NCBI RefSeq assembly: GCF_041956535.1
Contig: NW_027192202.1
Span: 666,870 to 730,869, forward strand
Length of the DNA stretch: 64,000 bases
From: Calcarisporiella thermophila CBS 279.70
Taxonomy: Eukaryota > Calcarisporiellomycota
Reading direction: 5' to 3'
Shown piece after piece: positions 25,027-36,859 of this stretch; positions within the stretch are counted from its first letter, which is position 1, and each line of letters starts with the position of its first letter. A program made the translations under genes and the position numbers. Below the pieces are notes generated by a model, which saw nothing but the letters and a program-made list of their open reading frames with translations, made no database searches and was not told the DNA's origin.

Positions 25027-26143
25027 ATGACAGATTCCGATGGTTTTCTTGTGATGTCCTTAACGGTCCCTTACCAAGACAAACTGCTGCCTGGTGAGCT
25101 GCATTTGCCTCCAGATGAGAAAGCTGGCATCTGCGTGGTAAGGCTGAATCTTGATGTTTTTATTGAAGTGGTCGTAGTTTTTTTAACTTTTTCTCTGCTC
25201 TAAGTTTGTCCATGGGAGTGGATCCTCAAGGTTCTCTTCACGGTAGGAAGGGTTGATTTATTTCTCATTTGTAACAGTCATTAACACACTGTGTTGTATT
25301 GTTTCTATGTGTATTTGTGTAGAAATCGGTAATTTTAATTATGGTATTCCAATTAAGCATATCCCATAGCTAATCGTTTGCTAGTTATATTGCCGAGATG
25401 TTACGGAAAGCCGGGGTGGGTACATTCCTTATGGATCTCCTGACGCCCGATGAAGAGTATGTCGACATGGTGACACGTCATTTACGATTTGATCTTGGTA
25501 TAGTGTTTGACTGGCCATTTTGTTTGACGCCTTGCTCTAACCTCGCGAATATGTTAACCCAGAGATGTTGGCAGGGCGAGTAGTAGCGGTGATTGATTAT
25601 TTCACGCGAATACACGAGGGAACACGCTCAAAGAGGATCGCATTATTTGGGGTACCTACGCCTTTTCAAGTTGTGTATGGTTTGACTGAAGCTAACCCTC
25701 TCTCAATATTTTCTCTAGGCTTCCACAGGAGCAGGGGGTAATTCGACACCACACAAGACTCGCTTTCCCTTCTCATCTTAACCAAACATCTTCTTTAATT
25801 GTTAGCTGCTTTTATCGCGGCTAATGCGCGCCCCGATAAGGTACATCTGGTCATGGCGCGAGGCGGTCGCGCCGACCTCGTCCCCCCGCACCTGCTACAC
25901 GCAACGCGCTGCCCCTCTCTATTAATGGTGGGGGCAAATGACACGCATGTGTTACATCTCAATCAGCAGGCGTTCGCTGATCTGGGCTCGAAGGAGAAGA
26001 AGCTTGAAGTGATACCCGGCGCTTCTCACCTCTTCGAAGAGGAAATATTTCCTCAGAACGAAGCTTACAACACAGGAACACTAGAGAAGATTGCTGAGCT
26101 AGCCTCCGAATGGGCAAAACGTTACCTCTTGTCACCGGAATAG
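25027..26143 (+). CDS. Bacterial-type alpha/beta hydrolase (DLH-like), seven exons including a 6-nt microexon
   Basis: Exons 25027-25137, 25205-25242, 25323-25328 (6 nt), 25385-25497, 25563-25651, 25719-25737 (19 nt) and 25806-26143 keep one frame of 237 residues. Motifs: CVFVHGSGSSRFSSRNRYIAE (quoted in parts as VFVHGSGSS and SSRNRY), LRFDL, nucleophile LFGASTGAGAA, acid LMVGANDTHV and histidine PGASHLFEE. This is a complete Ser-Asp-His hydrolase of a group I know mainly from bacteria (annotated there as dienelactone hydrolase or alpha/beta hydrolase). Substrate unknown. It is unrelated in motif detail to the cysteine-type DLH array at 40-49 kb. The many introns show it is settled in the fungal genome. 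Bacterial ancestry is an inference from motif memory, not from a tree. Confidence 0.85.
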
Positions 26144-26721
26144 CGTCGGACGAGCTTTTACATTGTGGGATTGGGAATTTAATTTCTATATATATATCGT
26201 TTTAATTCTTGATTCATTTTTCTTTCTTTTATTCTAGCATTGAGATTTTTGAAAGGGTTTTTTTCTTTACTTGATTTCTTTTTGCAAATGTATTTTTCGT
26301 TTTTTATTTCTTTAGTAGGCTTACTTTGTTCTTTTTCTGCTTTCTTCTTCTAATCTTTAATTTTCGTCAAAAATAAAAAAAAAATGATCGACAGCTTGGT
26401 AAGATAGACCCCTATTTGTGTCGCAATACTTGAATTGATCACCTCCAGAAATTCCTCTTTTATTGCCTTTATTCCAATATGGTTCTATAGCCTCTCCCCC
26501 CCGCATCCTCCCCGCTTACTTTGTCAAAACTTTGCATCAACCATCATTTTAAATATTCATTCCTTCATCCGTTATTGTTCTTGTCATCCCTCCTATTCTG
26601 TCAACCCGCTCATTATAGCTTACTCCCGTCTCCGAACCACCACCACCACCTCCTCTCCACTCCCATTCCCATCTTTAGAAACTTTATTTATTAGCTACCC
26701 TCAATTTACCCATAATAGACC
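26144..26721. other. Intergenic, no gene recognised
   Basis: T-rich DNA with a TA repeat near 26190, then pyrimidine-rich sequence running up to the TBC gene start, as seen upstream of several genes here. Holds the hydrolase 3' UTR and the TBC promoter. Confidence 0.5.
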
Positions 26722-29612
26722 ATGGCACCCTCTCTCGACTCCCCCGCCTTAGTATCTAAATTTACACCCGCATTTCAGCGCTTGCAGAAAACACGGTTTC
26801 GACGCAGTATGTCAATGGCCACATCCTTAGCAAGTGAAAACTTCTCCCAGGAACCTAGTCCCACGCATACTCCACGCGTTCGACAGCGCTGCTCCAGCAT
26901 TGTGTTCAATTCTCTTGGACATGTGAAAGTGCTCTCTCGGCTCCAGGTCGAGAATGCGCGAACACCCCATCAGGTACCGGCACTTTCCCCTCTCTTCCCA
27001 TTTTAGTTCAATGCAATAAGAACACACGAGGTACTAATGGCTTCTTCTTAGGACTCGGCTTCATTTTTGATAGCAAGAGTGGAGCGGAATGTGCTATTGG
27101 ATGAGGCAACACAGAGCACAGAAATTCCCTTGAAAGATGAGACTTCGAAGCAGGGGGTGAATGAAACCGAAGTGGCCATAAGCCCAGGACGGTTGAGCAG
27201 ATTATCTGGACCAGATGAAGAGCTGGGAATCGACGAGGAAAAAGACTCGATGTTTCCACTAGAGCAAGATTCTAGCCGAATCGACTGGGAGTTCTGGGGA
27301 ATGGTTATCGATGACTACCCGTCGGTTGCCCTCAAGCTCCCTCATCTGATGGCATCGCGCGTGCGCCAAGGCCTTCCCCCAAAACTTCGAGGGCTAATTT
27401 GGCAGGCGATGAGCCAATCCTCCGCAACCCACGTAGAAACACTGTATGGTCAGCTGCTTGCGGACTCGAGCCCATACGAGCACACCATTCAACGTGATCT
27501 GGCGCGGACGTATCCGCACGTCGAGATGTTCAAACAGGATGGCGGACCCGGGCAGACTGCACTCCTGAACGTGCTTAAAGCGTACAGTCTGTATGACCCA
27601 TACGTTGGATATTGTCAGGGATTGGGATTCTTGGTGGGGCCCTTGTTGATGAATGTGGGTTGCCGTGTTAACTCTGTGCTCAAGCATAATTTAAACTCAT
27701 CTTTGGCTCTTCCTGACATCTAATGTCGCCCCCTCCCTCCCCCATGGATATACAGATGCCCGAGCAGCAAGGGTTTAGCGTTTTCGTTCGCCTCATGGAA
27801 ACCTACGACATGCGAACGCTGTTTACCCTTTCGATGGATGGTCTCCAGATGCGCCTCTGGCAGCTCAACCGCCTTCTTGAGGAGGACCTCCCGAAGCTGT
27901 ATGCTCACTTTGAGCGCCATGCAATCACAACCACCATGTATGCATCGCAATGGTTCCTCTCGCTCTTTGCATACTCCTATCCGCTGGATCTTGTGCTGCG
28001 CATCTATGACGTTGTCTTTGCGGAAGGCGCGCCAGAGACGATCATGCGCGTCGCAATGGCCTTGCTGCGCAAGAACGAGGAGAGACTGCTCTACTTGGAC
28101 GAGTTCGAAGACATCCTGGAATATCTGACGGGGCGGCTGTTTGATACTTATGGGCGCGAGGCCGATGGCGTTATTTGTGACGCCATCGAACTAAGCAATG
28201 TGATCACTAAGGCTCGCTTGGATAAGTTGGCCGAGGAGTACTTGGCCACAGAGGACATGCCAAAGCGCAATGGCGCCAAAGTCGCAAATAGCCCGAGTAG
28301 TGAGAGATTGGGGCTAGGGATTGACACCACCGTTGGGTTGAAGCATAGAGGATCGGGGCGTCGGAGTGTCGCGAGTCTCCAGTCGACGTTGACTGCAACC
28401 TCGTCCAACTCCTCCCTCTCAATCACGGGCTCAGCGGCACTGTCCACTCCTTCGCCTCACACCTCTTTGGAAAATACAAATTCCAGTCGCTCTCCCCCGA
28501 CGGTATTGAGCACAGCCAGCGATGAGTCAACCCAGTTGGCGCCGTCCATGCCGTGCGTCTCCACCCCTTCGCCCAACGACCACACCGAGATCCTCCACCA
28601 ACAGATCGAGGACCTTGTGCGTGCGCTCTCAGAGCTGCATGTTGAGCTCGCGCGGGTGACGGAAGAGCTCGCAACGGCAAAAGCAGAGACGGAGAAGGTG
28701 GCGCACGAAAACCAACTCCTCACCGCACGTCTCTCCGAGTTGGAGGGACGAGAGGAGGCTGGGGGCACTGACGAAGCGGATCTGAAGGAACACCATCAGA
28801 AGGGAGAAGGCAAGAAAGACGGGTTGAAGGAGCTGAAGGAAGAAAACAAGAGGTTAAAGGAGGAAGTATTCAAGCTACAGCAGCAACCGCAACCGCACTC
28901 CAAAGACAATCGCCCTCGCGACGCAAGCGCTAGTTCGAAATCCGTCGCAACGACTGCAAAGGTGGCGGAGATGAGGAACGAAGGGGCTAAAAAGCGGAAG
29001 AACCTCGGGTTGATCAAGGGGAAACCTTCGATCCATTCCGACCCAACCCAGACAGTGCCCCACAAGAGTCCTACAAAGACACAGTGTGCTCCTAGGCGAC
29101 CCACCTCGGTTGCGTCTCCGCGCTCTAGCACCGCGGGCTCGGTCGAGGCGAACACTGCCTCCGCCGCCCACCGAGGAGTGATGAGTCAGAAGCGAAGGGA
29201 TGCAGCTCGGCCAACGAGTTCGCCCACGCTGCACCGAGAAGAGCCCCGCACTCCGTCTCCACCGCTGGCGGCCCGCAACGCCGACGCGCCGCCGCCCGAG
29301 GACAAGTCCGACCTGCAGAAGCAGTGCCGGGAGCTCGAGCGCATGCTTGCCGAGGCCAAGCTGCGGATTGCCGAGCTCGAGACGTGTGCCAGCGGGAGAT
29401 CGAGCGCGGCCGCGTCGCCGAATCTTGGGGTGAGTGCGAGTTTCTGCGGGGGGGCTGAGAAGCATTCGCAGGCGAATGGGGTCGAGGCAGGGAGCCTGGG
29501 AAGGGCGGGGCGAAGGATCATGGCGGGAGAGTCACGGAAACGGAGTCAAAGTGGAACGCTAAGCACCACCATTTCGAGCCTGATGGGATGGCGGGGCTCG
29601 ATTGGCCGGTAG
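26722..29612 (+). CDS. TBC-domain Rab GTPase-activating protein with C-terminal coiled coil (Gyp5/EVI5-like)
   Basis: Three exons (26722-26973, 27052-27654, 27756-29612) give 903 residues. The TBC domain spans about residues 190-400: RQGLPPKLRGLIWQAMS, the arginine finger IQRDLARTYP, the glutamine finger VGYCQGLGFLVGPLLMN, and MYASQWFLSLFAYSYPLDL. Both catalytic fingers are intact, so it should accelerate GTP hydrolysis by a Rab. The rest is Ser/Pro-rich, with coiled coils at about residues 570-680 (EELATAKAETEKVAHENQLLTARL in pieces) and near the C-terminus (QKQCRELERMLAEAKLRIAEL). This matches the Gyp5/EVI5 layout, associated with Golgi and exocytic Rabs. The last exon is GC-richer than its neighbours. 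Confidence 0.92.
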
Positions 29613-29937
29613 GTTGGCGGCGCCTCAAACCAATCCCCACCCCCTAATGAAACCAGACAATTTAGACCGATTTGTTACTCGTCTTGTTATTCGTATATTT
29701 TTTTTTTCTAATTCTTCCCACACTCTCTTTATCACAGTATATCCATGGTATACAGATACACAATCAACACGTAATATTATCCTCTAGCGGTGTCTTTCCT
29801 TCATTTTTCTTTTTCCGTTTTAGTTTGATAATGCTTCTTTTCTTTTTGTCAACCTATCCACAATTTTTCATGTTCAACCATGCTGGATCCATCCATGTAT
29901 ATACATATACAGCTTCAATAAAAAGGGGAGCATCGAA
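29613..29937. other. Convergent 3' region
   Basis: T-rich 325 bp between the 3' ends of the TBC gene (plus) and Timeless (minus). Presumably both 3' UTRs. No gene. Confidence 0.5.
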
Positions 29938-32900
29938 TCATCCCAGACGCGGCTGTCCTCTAAGGAATGGTCGAAGCCGTTTCCTCTTGAGCGCCTCCGC
30001 CTCCGCCTCCTCCTTCTCCTCTTCTTCTTCGGAGTAGCCCTCCTCCTGCCTTGAGAAAATATCGAAGCGGGAATCCTCGCTCACCGATCGATCACGGCTC
30101 CAGGGGGAAATTGCTCCGTCATCGATCATATGCCCAAATTCGTCCTCGTAGTCATATGCATCCTCGCCACTACTATAATCATAACCAGAGTAATACTCGG
30201 GCCAGAGTTCTTCATCCTCATCATAGGGGTTTTCATCATCATCATCATCATCATCATTATCTTCCTCATCCTCTTCCCCTTTATTCTCTTCCCCTTTATC
30301 CTCTTCCCCTATACTAGTCGCACTGCTCTGACTTCCACTTGCACTGTTTCCCATGAGCAACGAATCCAGTTCACTGGCTTTGGGATCGTCGTCAACCACA
30401 ACTTGCATGTGCGCGCTTTTGCCCGTGTCTGGTTCAAATCCTTCACGAGCAAAGAGTTCTTTCATTTTTTCGCGCAATGCCCGCTCTCGCTGGAAGAATG
30501 CTTCATCATTCTCGTCATCGCTCGAATCAATCACAAACTATGTAATTGTCGCAAAGTAATTAATGGAATGGGGACAAGATGACCGAGAATGATCCCGTGG
30601 ACTCACCTGTGCAGATTTATAGGAGACGGGCTCTTCCATCTTCCTTTTCCGCGGCTCTCTCTTCTCATCGCCCTCCTCTTCCTCCGGGTCTCGCTTCTTC
30701 CGTTTCGCGCGGGGCTTTTTCTTCGATTGGCCGGCTTTAGGAGGCTTTGCGACGTACTCGTCGAGCAACCTTGCGTCAAGCTCAAGATCGGCAGTACTGA
30801 CGGTCGCTGGGACAGTCCACCTCCCGGTTGCTTCGGCGATCTTTTCAAACTGAAGCAGCGCCATTAGGTGCTCCATCTTCTGGGCTGTCGAGGCCTGGAT
30901 GGCGCTCGCCTTGTCCTCTTCCATTTCGAGCCTTACATCGCGGTACTCGATCAGTTCTGCGTCTCCCTCCTCTCTGTCACCCTCTAGAATTCCTCGCTCC
31001 TCCAAAACAAGGCGAATACCTTTCTCGACCCACCTGACCCATTCCGCCTGTCCATCCTTTACAAGTGCGGCCACTGCCATCCCCAGTTTTTGACTCCAAG
31101 GCATCCCTGGTTTGATTCTCTCTTCAGGCACCCACTCTCCATCCTCTTCTTCGCCATCGCTCCACATCCTCTTCCCACGACTACCGCTGTTCTCTTGGCT
31201 CGTGGCTTCGGAAGGATCTGGACCGGTGATGCGTCGAATGTCTGCGCTGGACTTTGGAAACAGAATCTCTACGCACATGAGTGGGTTAGCAGCCCAGGCC
31301 TTGAAGAACCGACGCAGGCAATAGAGCATGAACTTGTGCAGCTCGGCGTGTGCCTGCGATTTAAAGGGGGGTGGGTGGTCGTTAAGAATGGCGTTGAAGA
31401 TCTCCAGGACCGACAACTGTGGCCGCCATGAACGAGAGAGGGTAGGGTAAGTAAACAGGAAGCCAATCTGGATATTTTTACACAACCATGCACTATAATA
31501 AACCGCCTCTCACCTTGAAAAATATGGCCTCCTTTCTCCTACATTTAACCATGATACGGTGGAATGCCGCCACTATATGGTAGAGCGTCTCCTCCGAGAG
31601 GTCGGCATATTCCTCCAGCAGGACCATGTAGGTTGTGACCACGCTCTCTGTGGCCAGTTTCTAACAATGGAAAGAAAAAAAAAGGAAAGGCCATCAGTCT
31701 AGCTGGATGGGAGGCACTAACGGGTCCTGTCAATACCTCTTGGAATTTTTCGAATTCAAAGCTTTTCTCTACAAATTCCAATCGTTCTTCTCGACTCCCT
31801 CCCTCTCCCTCGTCGCCCTCGTCCTCTTCATCCACCCCCGCCTCGGTTCCATTCGCGCCCACATGATCCGCATCGTTTTCCTCGTCTCGCTGCTCCAGCG
31901 CCCGTTTCTCCCCCTCTCCTTTACTCTTCGGCATCTTTCTCTTGCGCTTCTTTTGCCGGCGGCGCACAAACAGCTTCCCTCTCTCCTTCACGAATCCCTC
32001 CAGCACTCGCATCAAATGATGATTCATGGCCACGACCGCGCGTAGATATTCCCGGGACTGGCTCTCCTTGCAGGACTTGACAATCTCGGCCGCAAGATCG
32101 AAAACATAGGCATCATAGAAGAGGTTGTGTTGGATGTGAAGGGAGACCGCACGATACTCTTCGTGAGACGACTTTTGCATAGATTGAAGGGTGAGTAGCT
32201 ACATGTGCAGGACATGGGGTAAGGGAATCAATACAGGTGACTGGGAGCAGAATCTTAATGAGAATGGAAGACTGTTACCATTTGGCCGAAGCAATCCACT
32301 GTCATATGCAGCTCGTTCCATCTCTTGTAAAAAGAAAAAACACGTATACTTGTCAGGGGGATCGGGTGCAAACCTCTTGGAGAGAGGGAGAAAAAGCAGC
32401 TTGTGCGGATCTCTTTACCCTTTCTTCAAAGCTGGTCCGCATCCGCCGGACAACAAGAAAGAGGCTCCTCACGTCGAGCATACTTGCCACCAGGTCAAAG
32501 GAGTCTGGCAGCGCCAGTCGTTGAAAGCGCAGGAAAAATCGGACCAGGTAGAAAAAGTGCGCGTAGTCCTCGTTGCGCAGGGAGTCCTTTTCCTGCTCGA
32601 TGTCGCGCTTAATTAAGGGGAAAAAGGCTAGAAGAGGGAGGCGGTGGCGGGAGGGGAAAATGGAGGGTGTTAAACTTAAATTCGGAAACATGGAGTCTAA
32701 ATGTACAAATTTGAAACCCATACTATTGAAAGCGCTCTCGAGAAAAGATTCGCAGAATTCCTTGATACACAAAAGACATTTCCCGTTTTTGATCCACGCC
32801 CGCCTGTCATATGCATCCTAAACGGGAAATAGGGGATAGTTCGGTCAAGGTGGGGATCGAGACAAATGAAAATAGTTGCCGGAGGGATGATTACTAGCTG

Positions 32901-34350
32901 AGGCCGTGACCGCCGAGCCTGCTTCGCCTTTCCTTCGTCCCAATTCTTGGGCATTTCATCAAACCACTGCTTTTGCTTATGGGTCAGTACCCGCTGGCCA
33001 TCAAAGAACTTCAGTGCGATGGTCCCTCCGAACCGTGAGTGGCGCCCGTCGCTGCCGCGGTTTCTCCGTCGTCGCTCACGCTCTTCAGCAAGGAATTTTT
33101 CTCGGAGTTGCGAAGATGCGTTCTGATGGATAAAAAAAAAACCCCCCAGGGAGAACGATAGCCGATTCTTTAGAAAACCATCGAAGCTTTTCGGGAGAAT
33201 GAGGGTAAAGTTACCGTCACCTCCTCCTTGATATCCACCAGAGAATCCGGCTCTATCCGCAGAAGTAGGCCATGTAGGATCTCCTGGACAAGGGTTGTCC
33301 ACTCGCTGAATTCCTTCTCGTCCGCAGAGGATGCAAAAGTCAGTAGAAGTTCGAGCACATTCGCTTCTTTGAGCTGGATGATAAGCTCTTCCTAATGGCA
33401 AAAAAAAAGAGAGTGTGTGGAAGGAAGCGGGGGGTTATTTTGAAAGCCCACGATCGGCTCTGTCAATACAAGCCCAACCACGCACCTGCATCAGGCTTCT
33501 CTGGATTTGACTGTAGGTGGCCGTGGAGTGGACGATCGGGTCTCGTATAGCAAGTATGTTGCGGAAAAGAGCAAGGACGAGGCGAATAATCTCCGTCTGC
33601 CGCGCAGAGCGCTCTCTAGAAAGCACGCAAAACTGTGGTGAATAATTCCTGGCTACTGCAAGAAATGGAAGCTCGCGCTTACCGATAAGGAGTCGTGAGC
33701 GGCTTCAGCAGCACATCCATAATAGCTTCGATCACCTCCTTCTGCATCAGATGCCACTTGAGGTCGGGGAGGATACGGGAGGCTATTGTCAGGGCCGTCC
33801 CTGCCTTTTGTACGTTGAGGAGGTCTGAAGTTGTGACGGGCCAAGTCATGGGCACCATTAGTTCGACTAAGCAAGAAATGGAGAGAGCATAAGAAAAAAG
33901 CGAGGAAGCGGGCGCAGCAATGCAACGGGGTGCCATCGATTCTCACCACATGCCAGCGCGATCCGCTCCTGGTGCGGGGAGTCTCCCTTCGCGTTGAGGA
34001 GCAGTATGGGAATCAGGTCGAGATCCACGAGCGACATCTCAAACAGGGTCTGCAGCACGAACTTATCGGGATTGTCGTCATCTTGCCGGATCATTCGCTT
34101 GAGATCCTTGAGACATTCTTTGAGAGAAAAGAAGAGAGAATGAGCATGCGGGCGGGATGGAGAGGCGTCTGATCAATAGCTACGCACCTAGACACTCATC
34201 GCCCATAACGTACACCTCCTCGTACCGCTGTGTCGCCTGGTTGAAGCGGCGCTCCATGCCGCCCAGCGATGAGCAGGTGCTGATGAGGAAGGTTCTCAGC
34301 TTGTTCCATTCCTTGTGCCATTCGGCGATCGAATCCGACTCGTTGTCCAT
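29938..34350 (-). CDS. Timeless/Tof1/Swi1 replication fork protection protein
   Basis: A large multi-exon gene starting MDNESDSIAEWH at 34350. The N-terminal TIMELESS signature reads STCSSLGG, YVMGDECLECLKDLKRMIRQDDD, LVDLDLIPILLLN and VELMVPMTWPVT across three exon joins that I verified in phase. Later exons carry helical repeats, a basic insert (KLFVRRRQKKRKRK) and an acidic stretch. The C-terminal part has PQLSVLEIFNAILND and the conserved VIDSSDDENDEAFFQRE, ending in a very acidic tail. The family, with Csm3/Swi3 (Tipin), travels with the replisome, stabilises stalled forks and supports checkpoint signalling and cohesion. A run of CAT repeats at about 30235-30257 encodes an Asp tract. I did not fix every internal exon border. 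Confidence 0.9.
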
Positions 34351-35068
34351 CTTGCGCCTGCGATGCCGGCCGCTCTAATAAAAAAATAACGAGACGCGTT
34401 TTTTCGTGTTCTCGCACCCGCACCAAACAGGAAGGCGGAGAAAAAGGAATAGTGCTGTGCCACGTCAGCGAGATAGGCAATGTGATAAGGGCGATATTCA
34501 GCAAATTTCCACATCCGCTTATCTCTGTACAGAAAATGTTAAACAGTTGGACCGGCGTTGAGGATTAAAAAAAAAAAGAGTGGCAAAGTGGAAATGTGGT
34601 GAGATTACTAAGGAGCCGATGTATATTGGACAATAAGGCGGTCTAGAAATTGTCCCATTCTCTAACCCCTGCATCACCCTTATTCGTTCTGATTTTTATT
34701 TTTTTTTTCACACTTTTTTATGTGATCGATCAAGTCAATTTTTAGAATTGCTAAATGATTAAATGGTGTTTTTATTTTTTCCCTTTCCTCCCTCTTTAAT
34801 CCACTTTTGCGCTTCCTCTTATAAGGCCGCCTCTGTCTTTCTTCGTCCGGATCGCTCTTGTGCTTTTCCTGATTTTTTTCCCCTCCGCCTCTTTCCCCTC
34901 CCTCTCTCCCTCCCCCCCTCCCCTTTCGGCCTTGCTGCTTCTTCCCTAGAAATAACACAAAACCATACTTTTTTGTGAAGTGTGGTCCGAGTGGAAACAA
35001 GTTTTTCGTTTTAAAACCAAAACTTCTTTTACCTCTCCCGCTTATAATATAATTATTCAAAAACCAAC
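34351..35068. promoter_or_regulatory. Divergent intergenic region with long pyrimidine tract
   Basis: 718 bp between the Timeless and DUF7082 gene starts. From about 34690 to 35040 the plus strand is strongly pyrimidine-rich (C/T runs around 34880-34930), a likely 5' UTR or core-promoter feature of the DUF7082 gene. Open frames on both strands here are composition artefacts. Confidence 0.5.
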
Positions 35069-36859
35069 ATGCACTCTACCAATACTCCTCTACGCATACT
35101 GCACTACACCCCTCACCACGGCACCGAGGGCACGACGCTGTGCGTTGCGCTGCACCCGCCCGCCCCCATGAACCTCAAGCTGGGCATTGGGGCGCTCATG
35201 CTCGAGACCCTGCACTCGCATACCCCCGCCTACGACACGCTGACGGCCCAGGTGCCTCCCCAGCAGCAGCAGGAGCCGCGCGTGCCGGTGTTTGTGCTGG
35301 AGGTGGCAGAGGGCGCTATCGTGGACAAGAAGTTCGTTGGCGAGTTCATCTATGAGGAGCAGGGCGAGTATACGAGAAAGCGCAGTGGAGAGGAGGAGCT
35401 CGACCAAGTAGCAAGAAAGCGGCTCGGCAGTATCAAAGGTATGGCTATTTTTTCTTTACAAGAGCCCGGAGGAGGGAGGAGAAAGAGAGGCTGCTGAAGG
35501 TCAAGTGCGCTGACAGAGAGACGTTTTTATTTTTCATTTTTAAAGAGGACGACTACTTGGCCTCGTTCTACGGCCAAAACCCTGCCAAGACCTTTCAGCA
35601 GCACCAGCAGCCGTGGAAATACACGGAGGGTAAGAGTTTGAGCTCCTTCTTTGCGAGGGAATGCAGGCGAAGGAAAGCTAATGCCCGCGCCTCCCTTCTT
35701 CTCCTTAGCCGACCAGCCGCTCTATTCGCCGTCCTACGTGTACGGCCTCGGGGTTCCGCCCCCCCTCAACACCGACTTCCTCTACGCGATGCCGCAGCAG
35801 CCGCAGCCGCAACCCCAAGCACAGCCCACCACCGCCGCCCCTCACCACCCACACCACCCCGGCAGCGAGAACAACGTGCGTGACAACCTGCGGCGGCAAT
35901 ACCAGCCGCCGCTCCCCGGCGCCAGCACCCCCGCCGTCTTGTCCAACTACAACTTTTACGCTAGTCTTCTGAACAAGGCGAATCTGAAGTTCAGCGGCAA
36001 TCTCGATGACATGGCAAGAAATTGGTAAGGAGTTGGTTTATTTGCATTGCCCACTGGGGAGGGGGGGGGGGCCAAGAGAAAGAAGAAGAAAAGGAAGAGA
36101 GCGTGAAGGATTGACGCGTGCGTGTGCTATCCTTAGGTCGCAAGAGGAGTGGGAGAACCGCCGGCGGCTCGTGCAGTTTTGGCGCCGACAGGACGGCAAT
36201 GACATCCACTGCAACTTCTCGCCCATTGCCCCCGCGGACTGCTCGCCCAACTCGATCGTGGTGTCCTGCATCTACTGGCAGGAGAAGAACGACTGCTACA
36301 TCACCTCCGTCGACTGCATCTACTTGATGGAGTCGCTGATCGGCGTGCGCTTCACGGTCGAGGAGAAGAACCGGATCCGGCGGAATCTAGAGGGGTTCCG
36401 GCCGTCGACGGTCAGCAAGTGCAAGCCGGAGAGCGCCGAGTTCTTCAAGCTGATCATGAGCTTCCCGAACCCGAAGCCCCGCAACATAGAGAAGGACGTG
36501 AAGGTGTTTCCGTGGCGGGTGCTGCCCTTTGCGCTGAAGAAGATCATCAGCAAATACGTAAGTGGCCGCGCGAGAGTTTCTCCTCCCCTCCCCCATTCGC
36601 ATGTGGCTTAACCCATTCTTTCCTCCGGTTTGCTTTCTAGACCGCAAGCTATAGCAGCACCGCAAGCGTCAATGTGGATGCATTCCAGGAATCCTACCAG
36701 CCCTCATCCGCGCCGCAACTTCTCCCCAACAGCCAGCATCCAATGCATCTGCACAATGCCAATGGGGACACGGAGCCCCCGCTGGGCTTCTCGGCATCGG
36801 GCGGTCAACATCTAGAGGTCGATGAGGGCGCAAAGCCCGGACATTTGATGGTGCCATGA
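35069..36859 (+). CDS. DUF7082-domain regulator, Medusa-like
   Basis: Five exons, starting at 35069 (MHSTNTPLRILHYTPHHGTEG) and ending HLMVP at 36859. The N-terminus holds a beta-rich block (GTTLCVALHPPAP ... VPVFVLEVAEG). A Pro/Gln/His-rich linker follows. The conserved region reads VQFWRRQDGNDIHCNFSPIA, SPNSIVVSCIYWQEKNDCYI, TSVDCIYLMESLIGVRFT, VEEKNRIRRNLEGFRPSTVS and FFKLIMSFPNPKPRNIEKDV. This matches what I recall of fungal MedA-type developmental regulators (conidiation, adhesion and biofilm in Aspergillus; Acr1/Ren1 relatives). Such proteins are nuclear; their biochemical activity is unclear. The domain is confidently conserved; the Medusa name is less certain. All five exons join in phase at GT-AG borders. 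Confidence 0.85.

Noticed and set aside
28457-29521. Long minus-strand frames opposite the TBC gene.
   Set aside because: They mirror the GC-rich third-position pattern of the TBC last exon; the plus-strand frame has the TBC domain and coiled coils.
30220-30270. Poly-histidine frame on the plus strand.
   Set aside because: It is the antisense reading of an Asp tract in the acidic C-terminus of Timeless.
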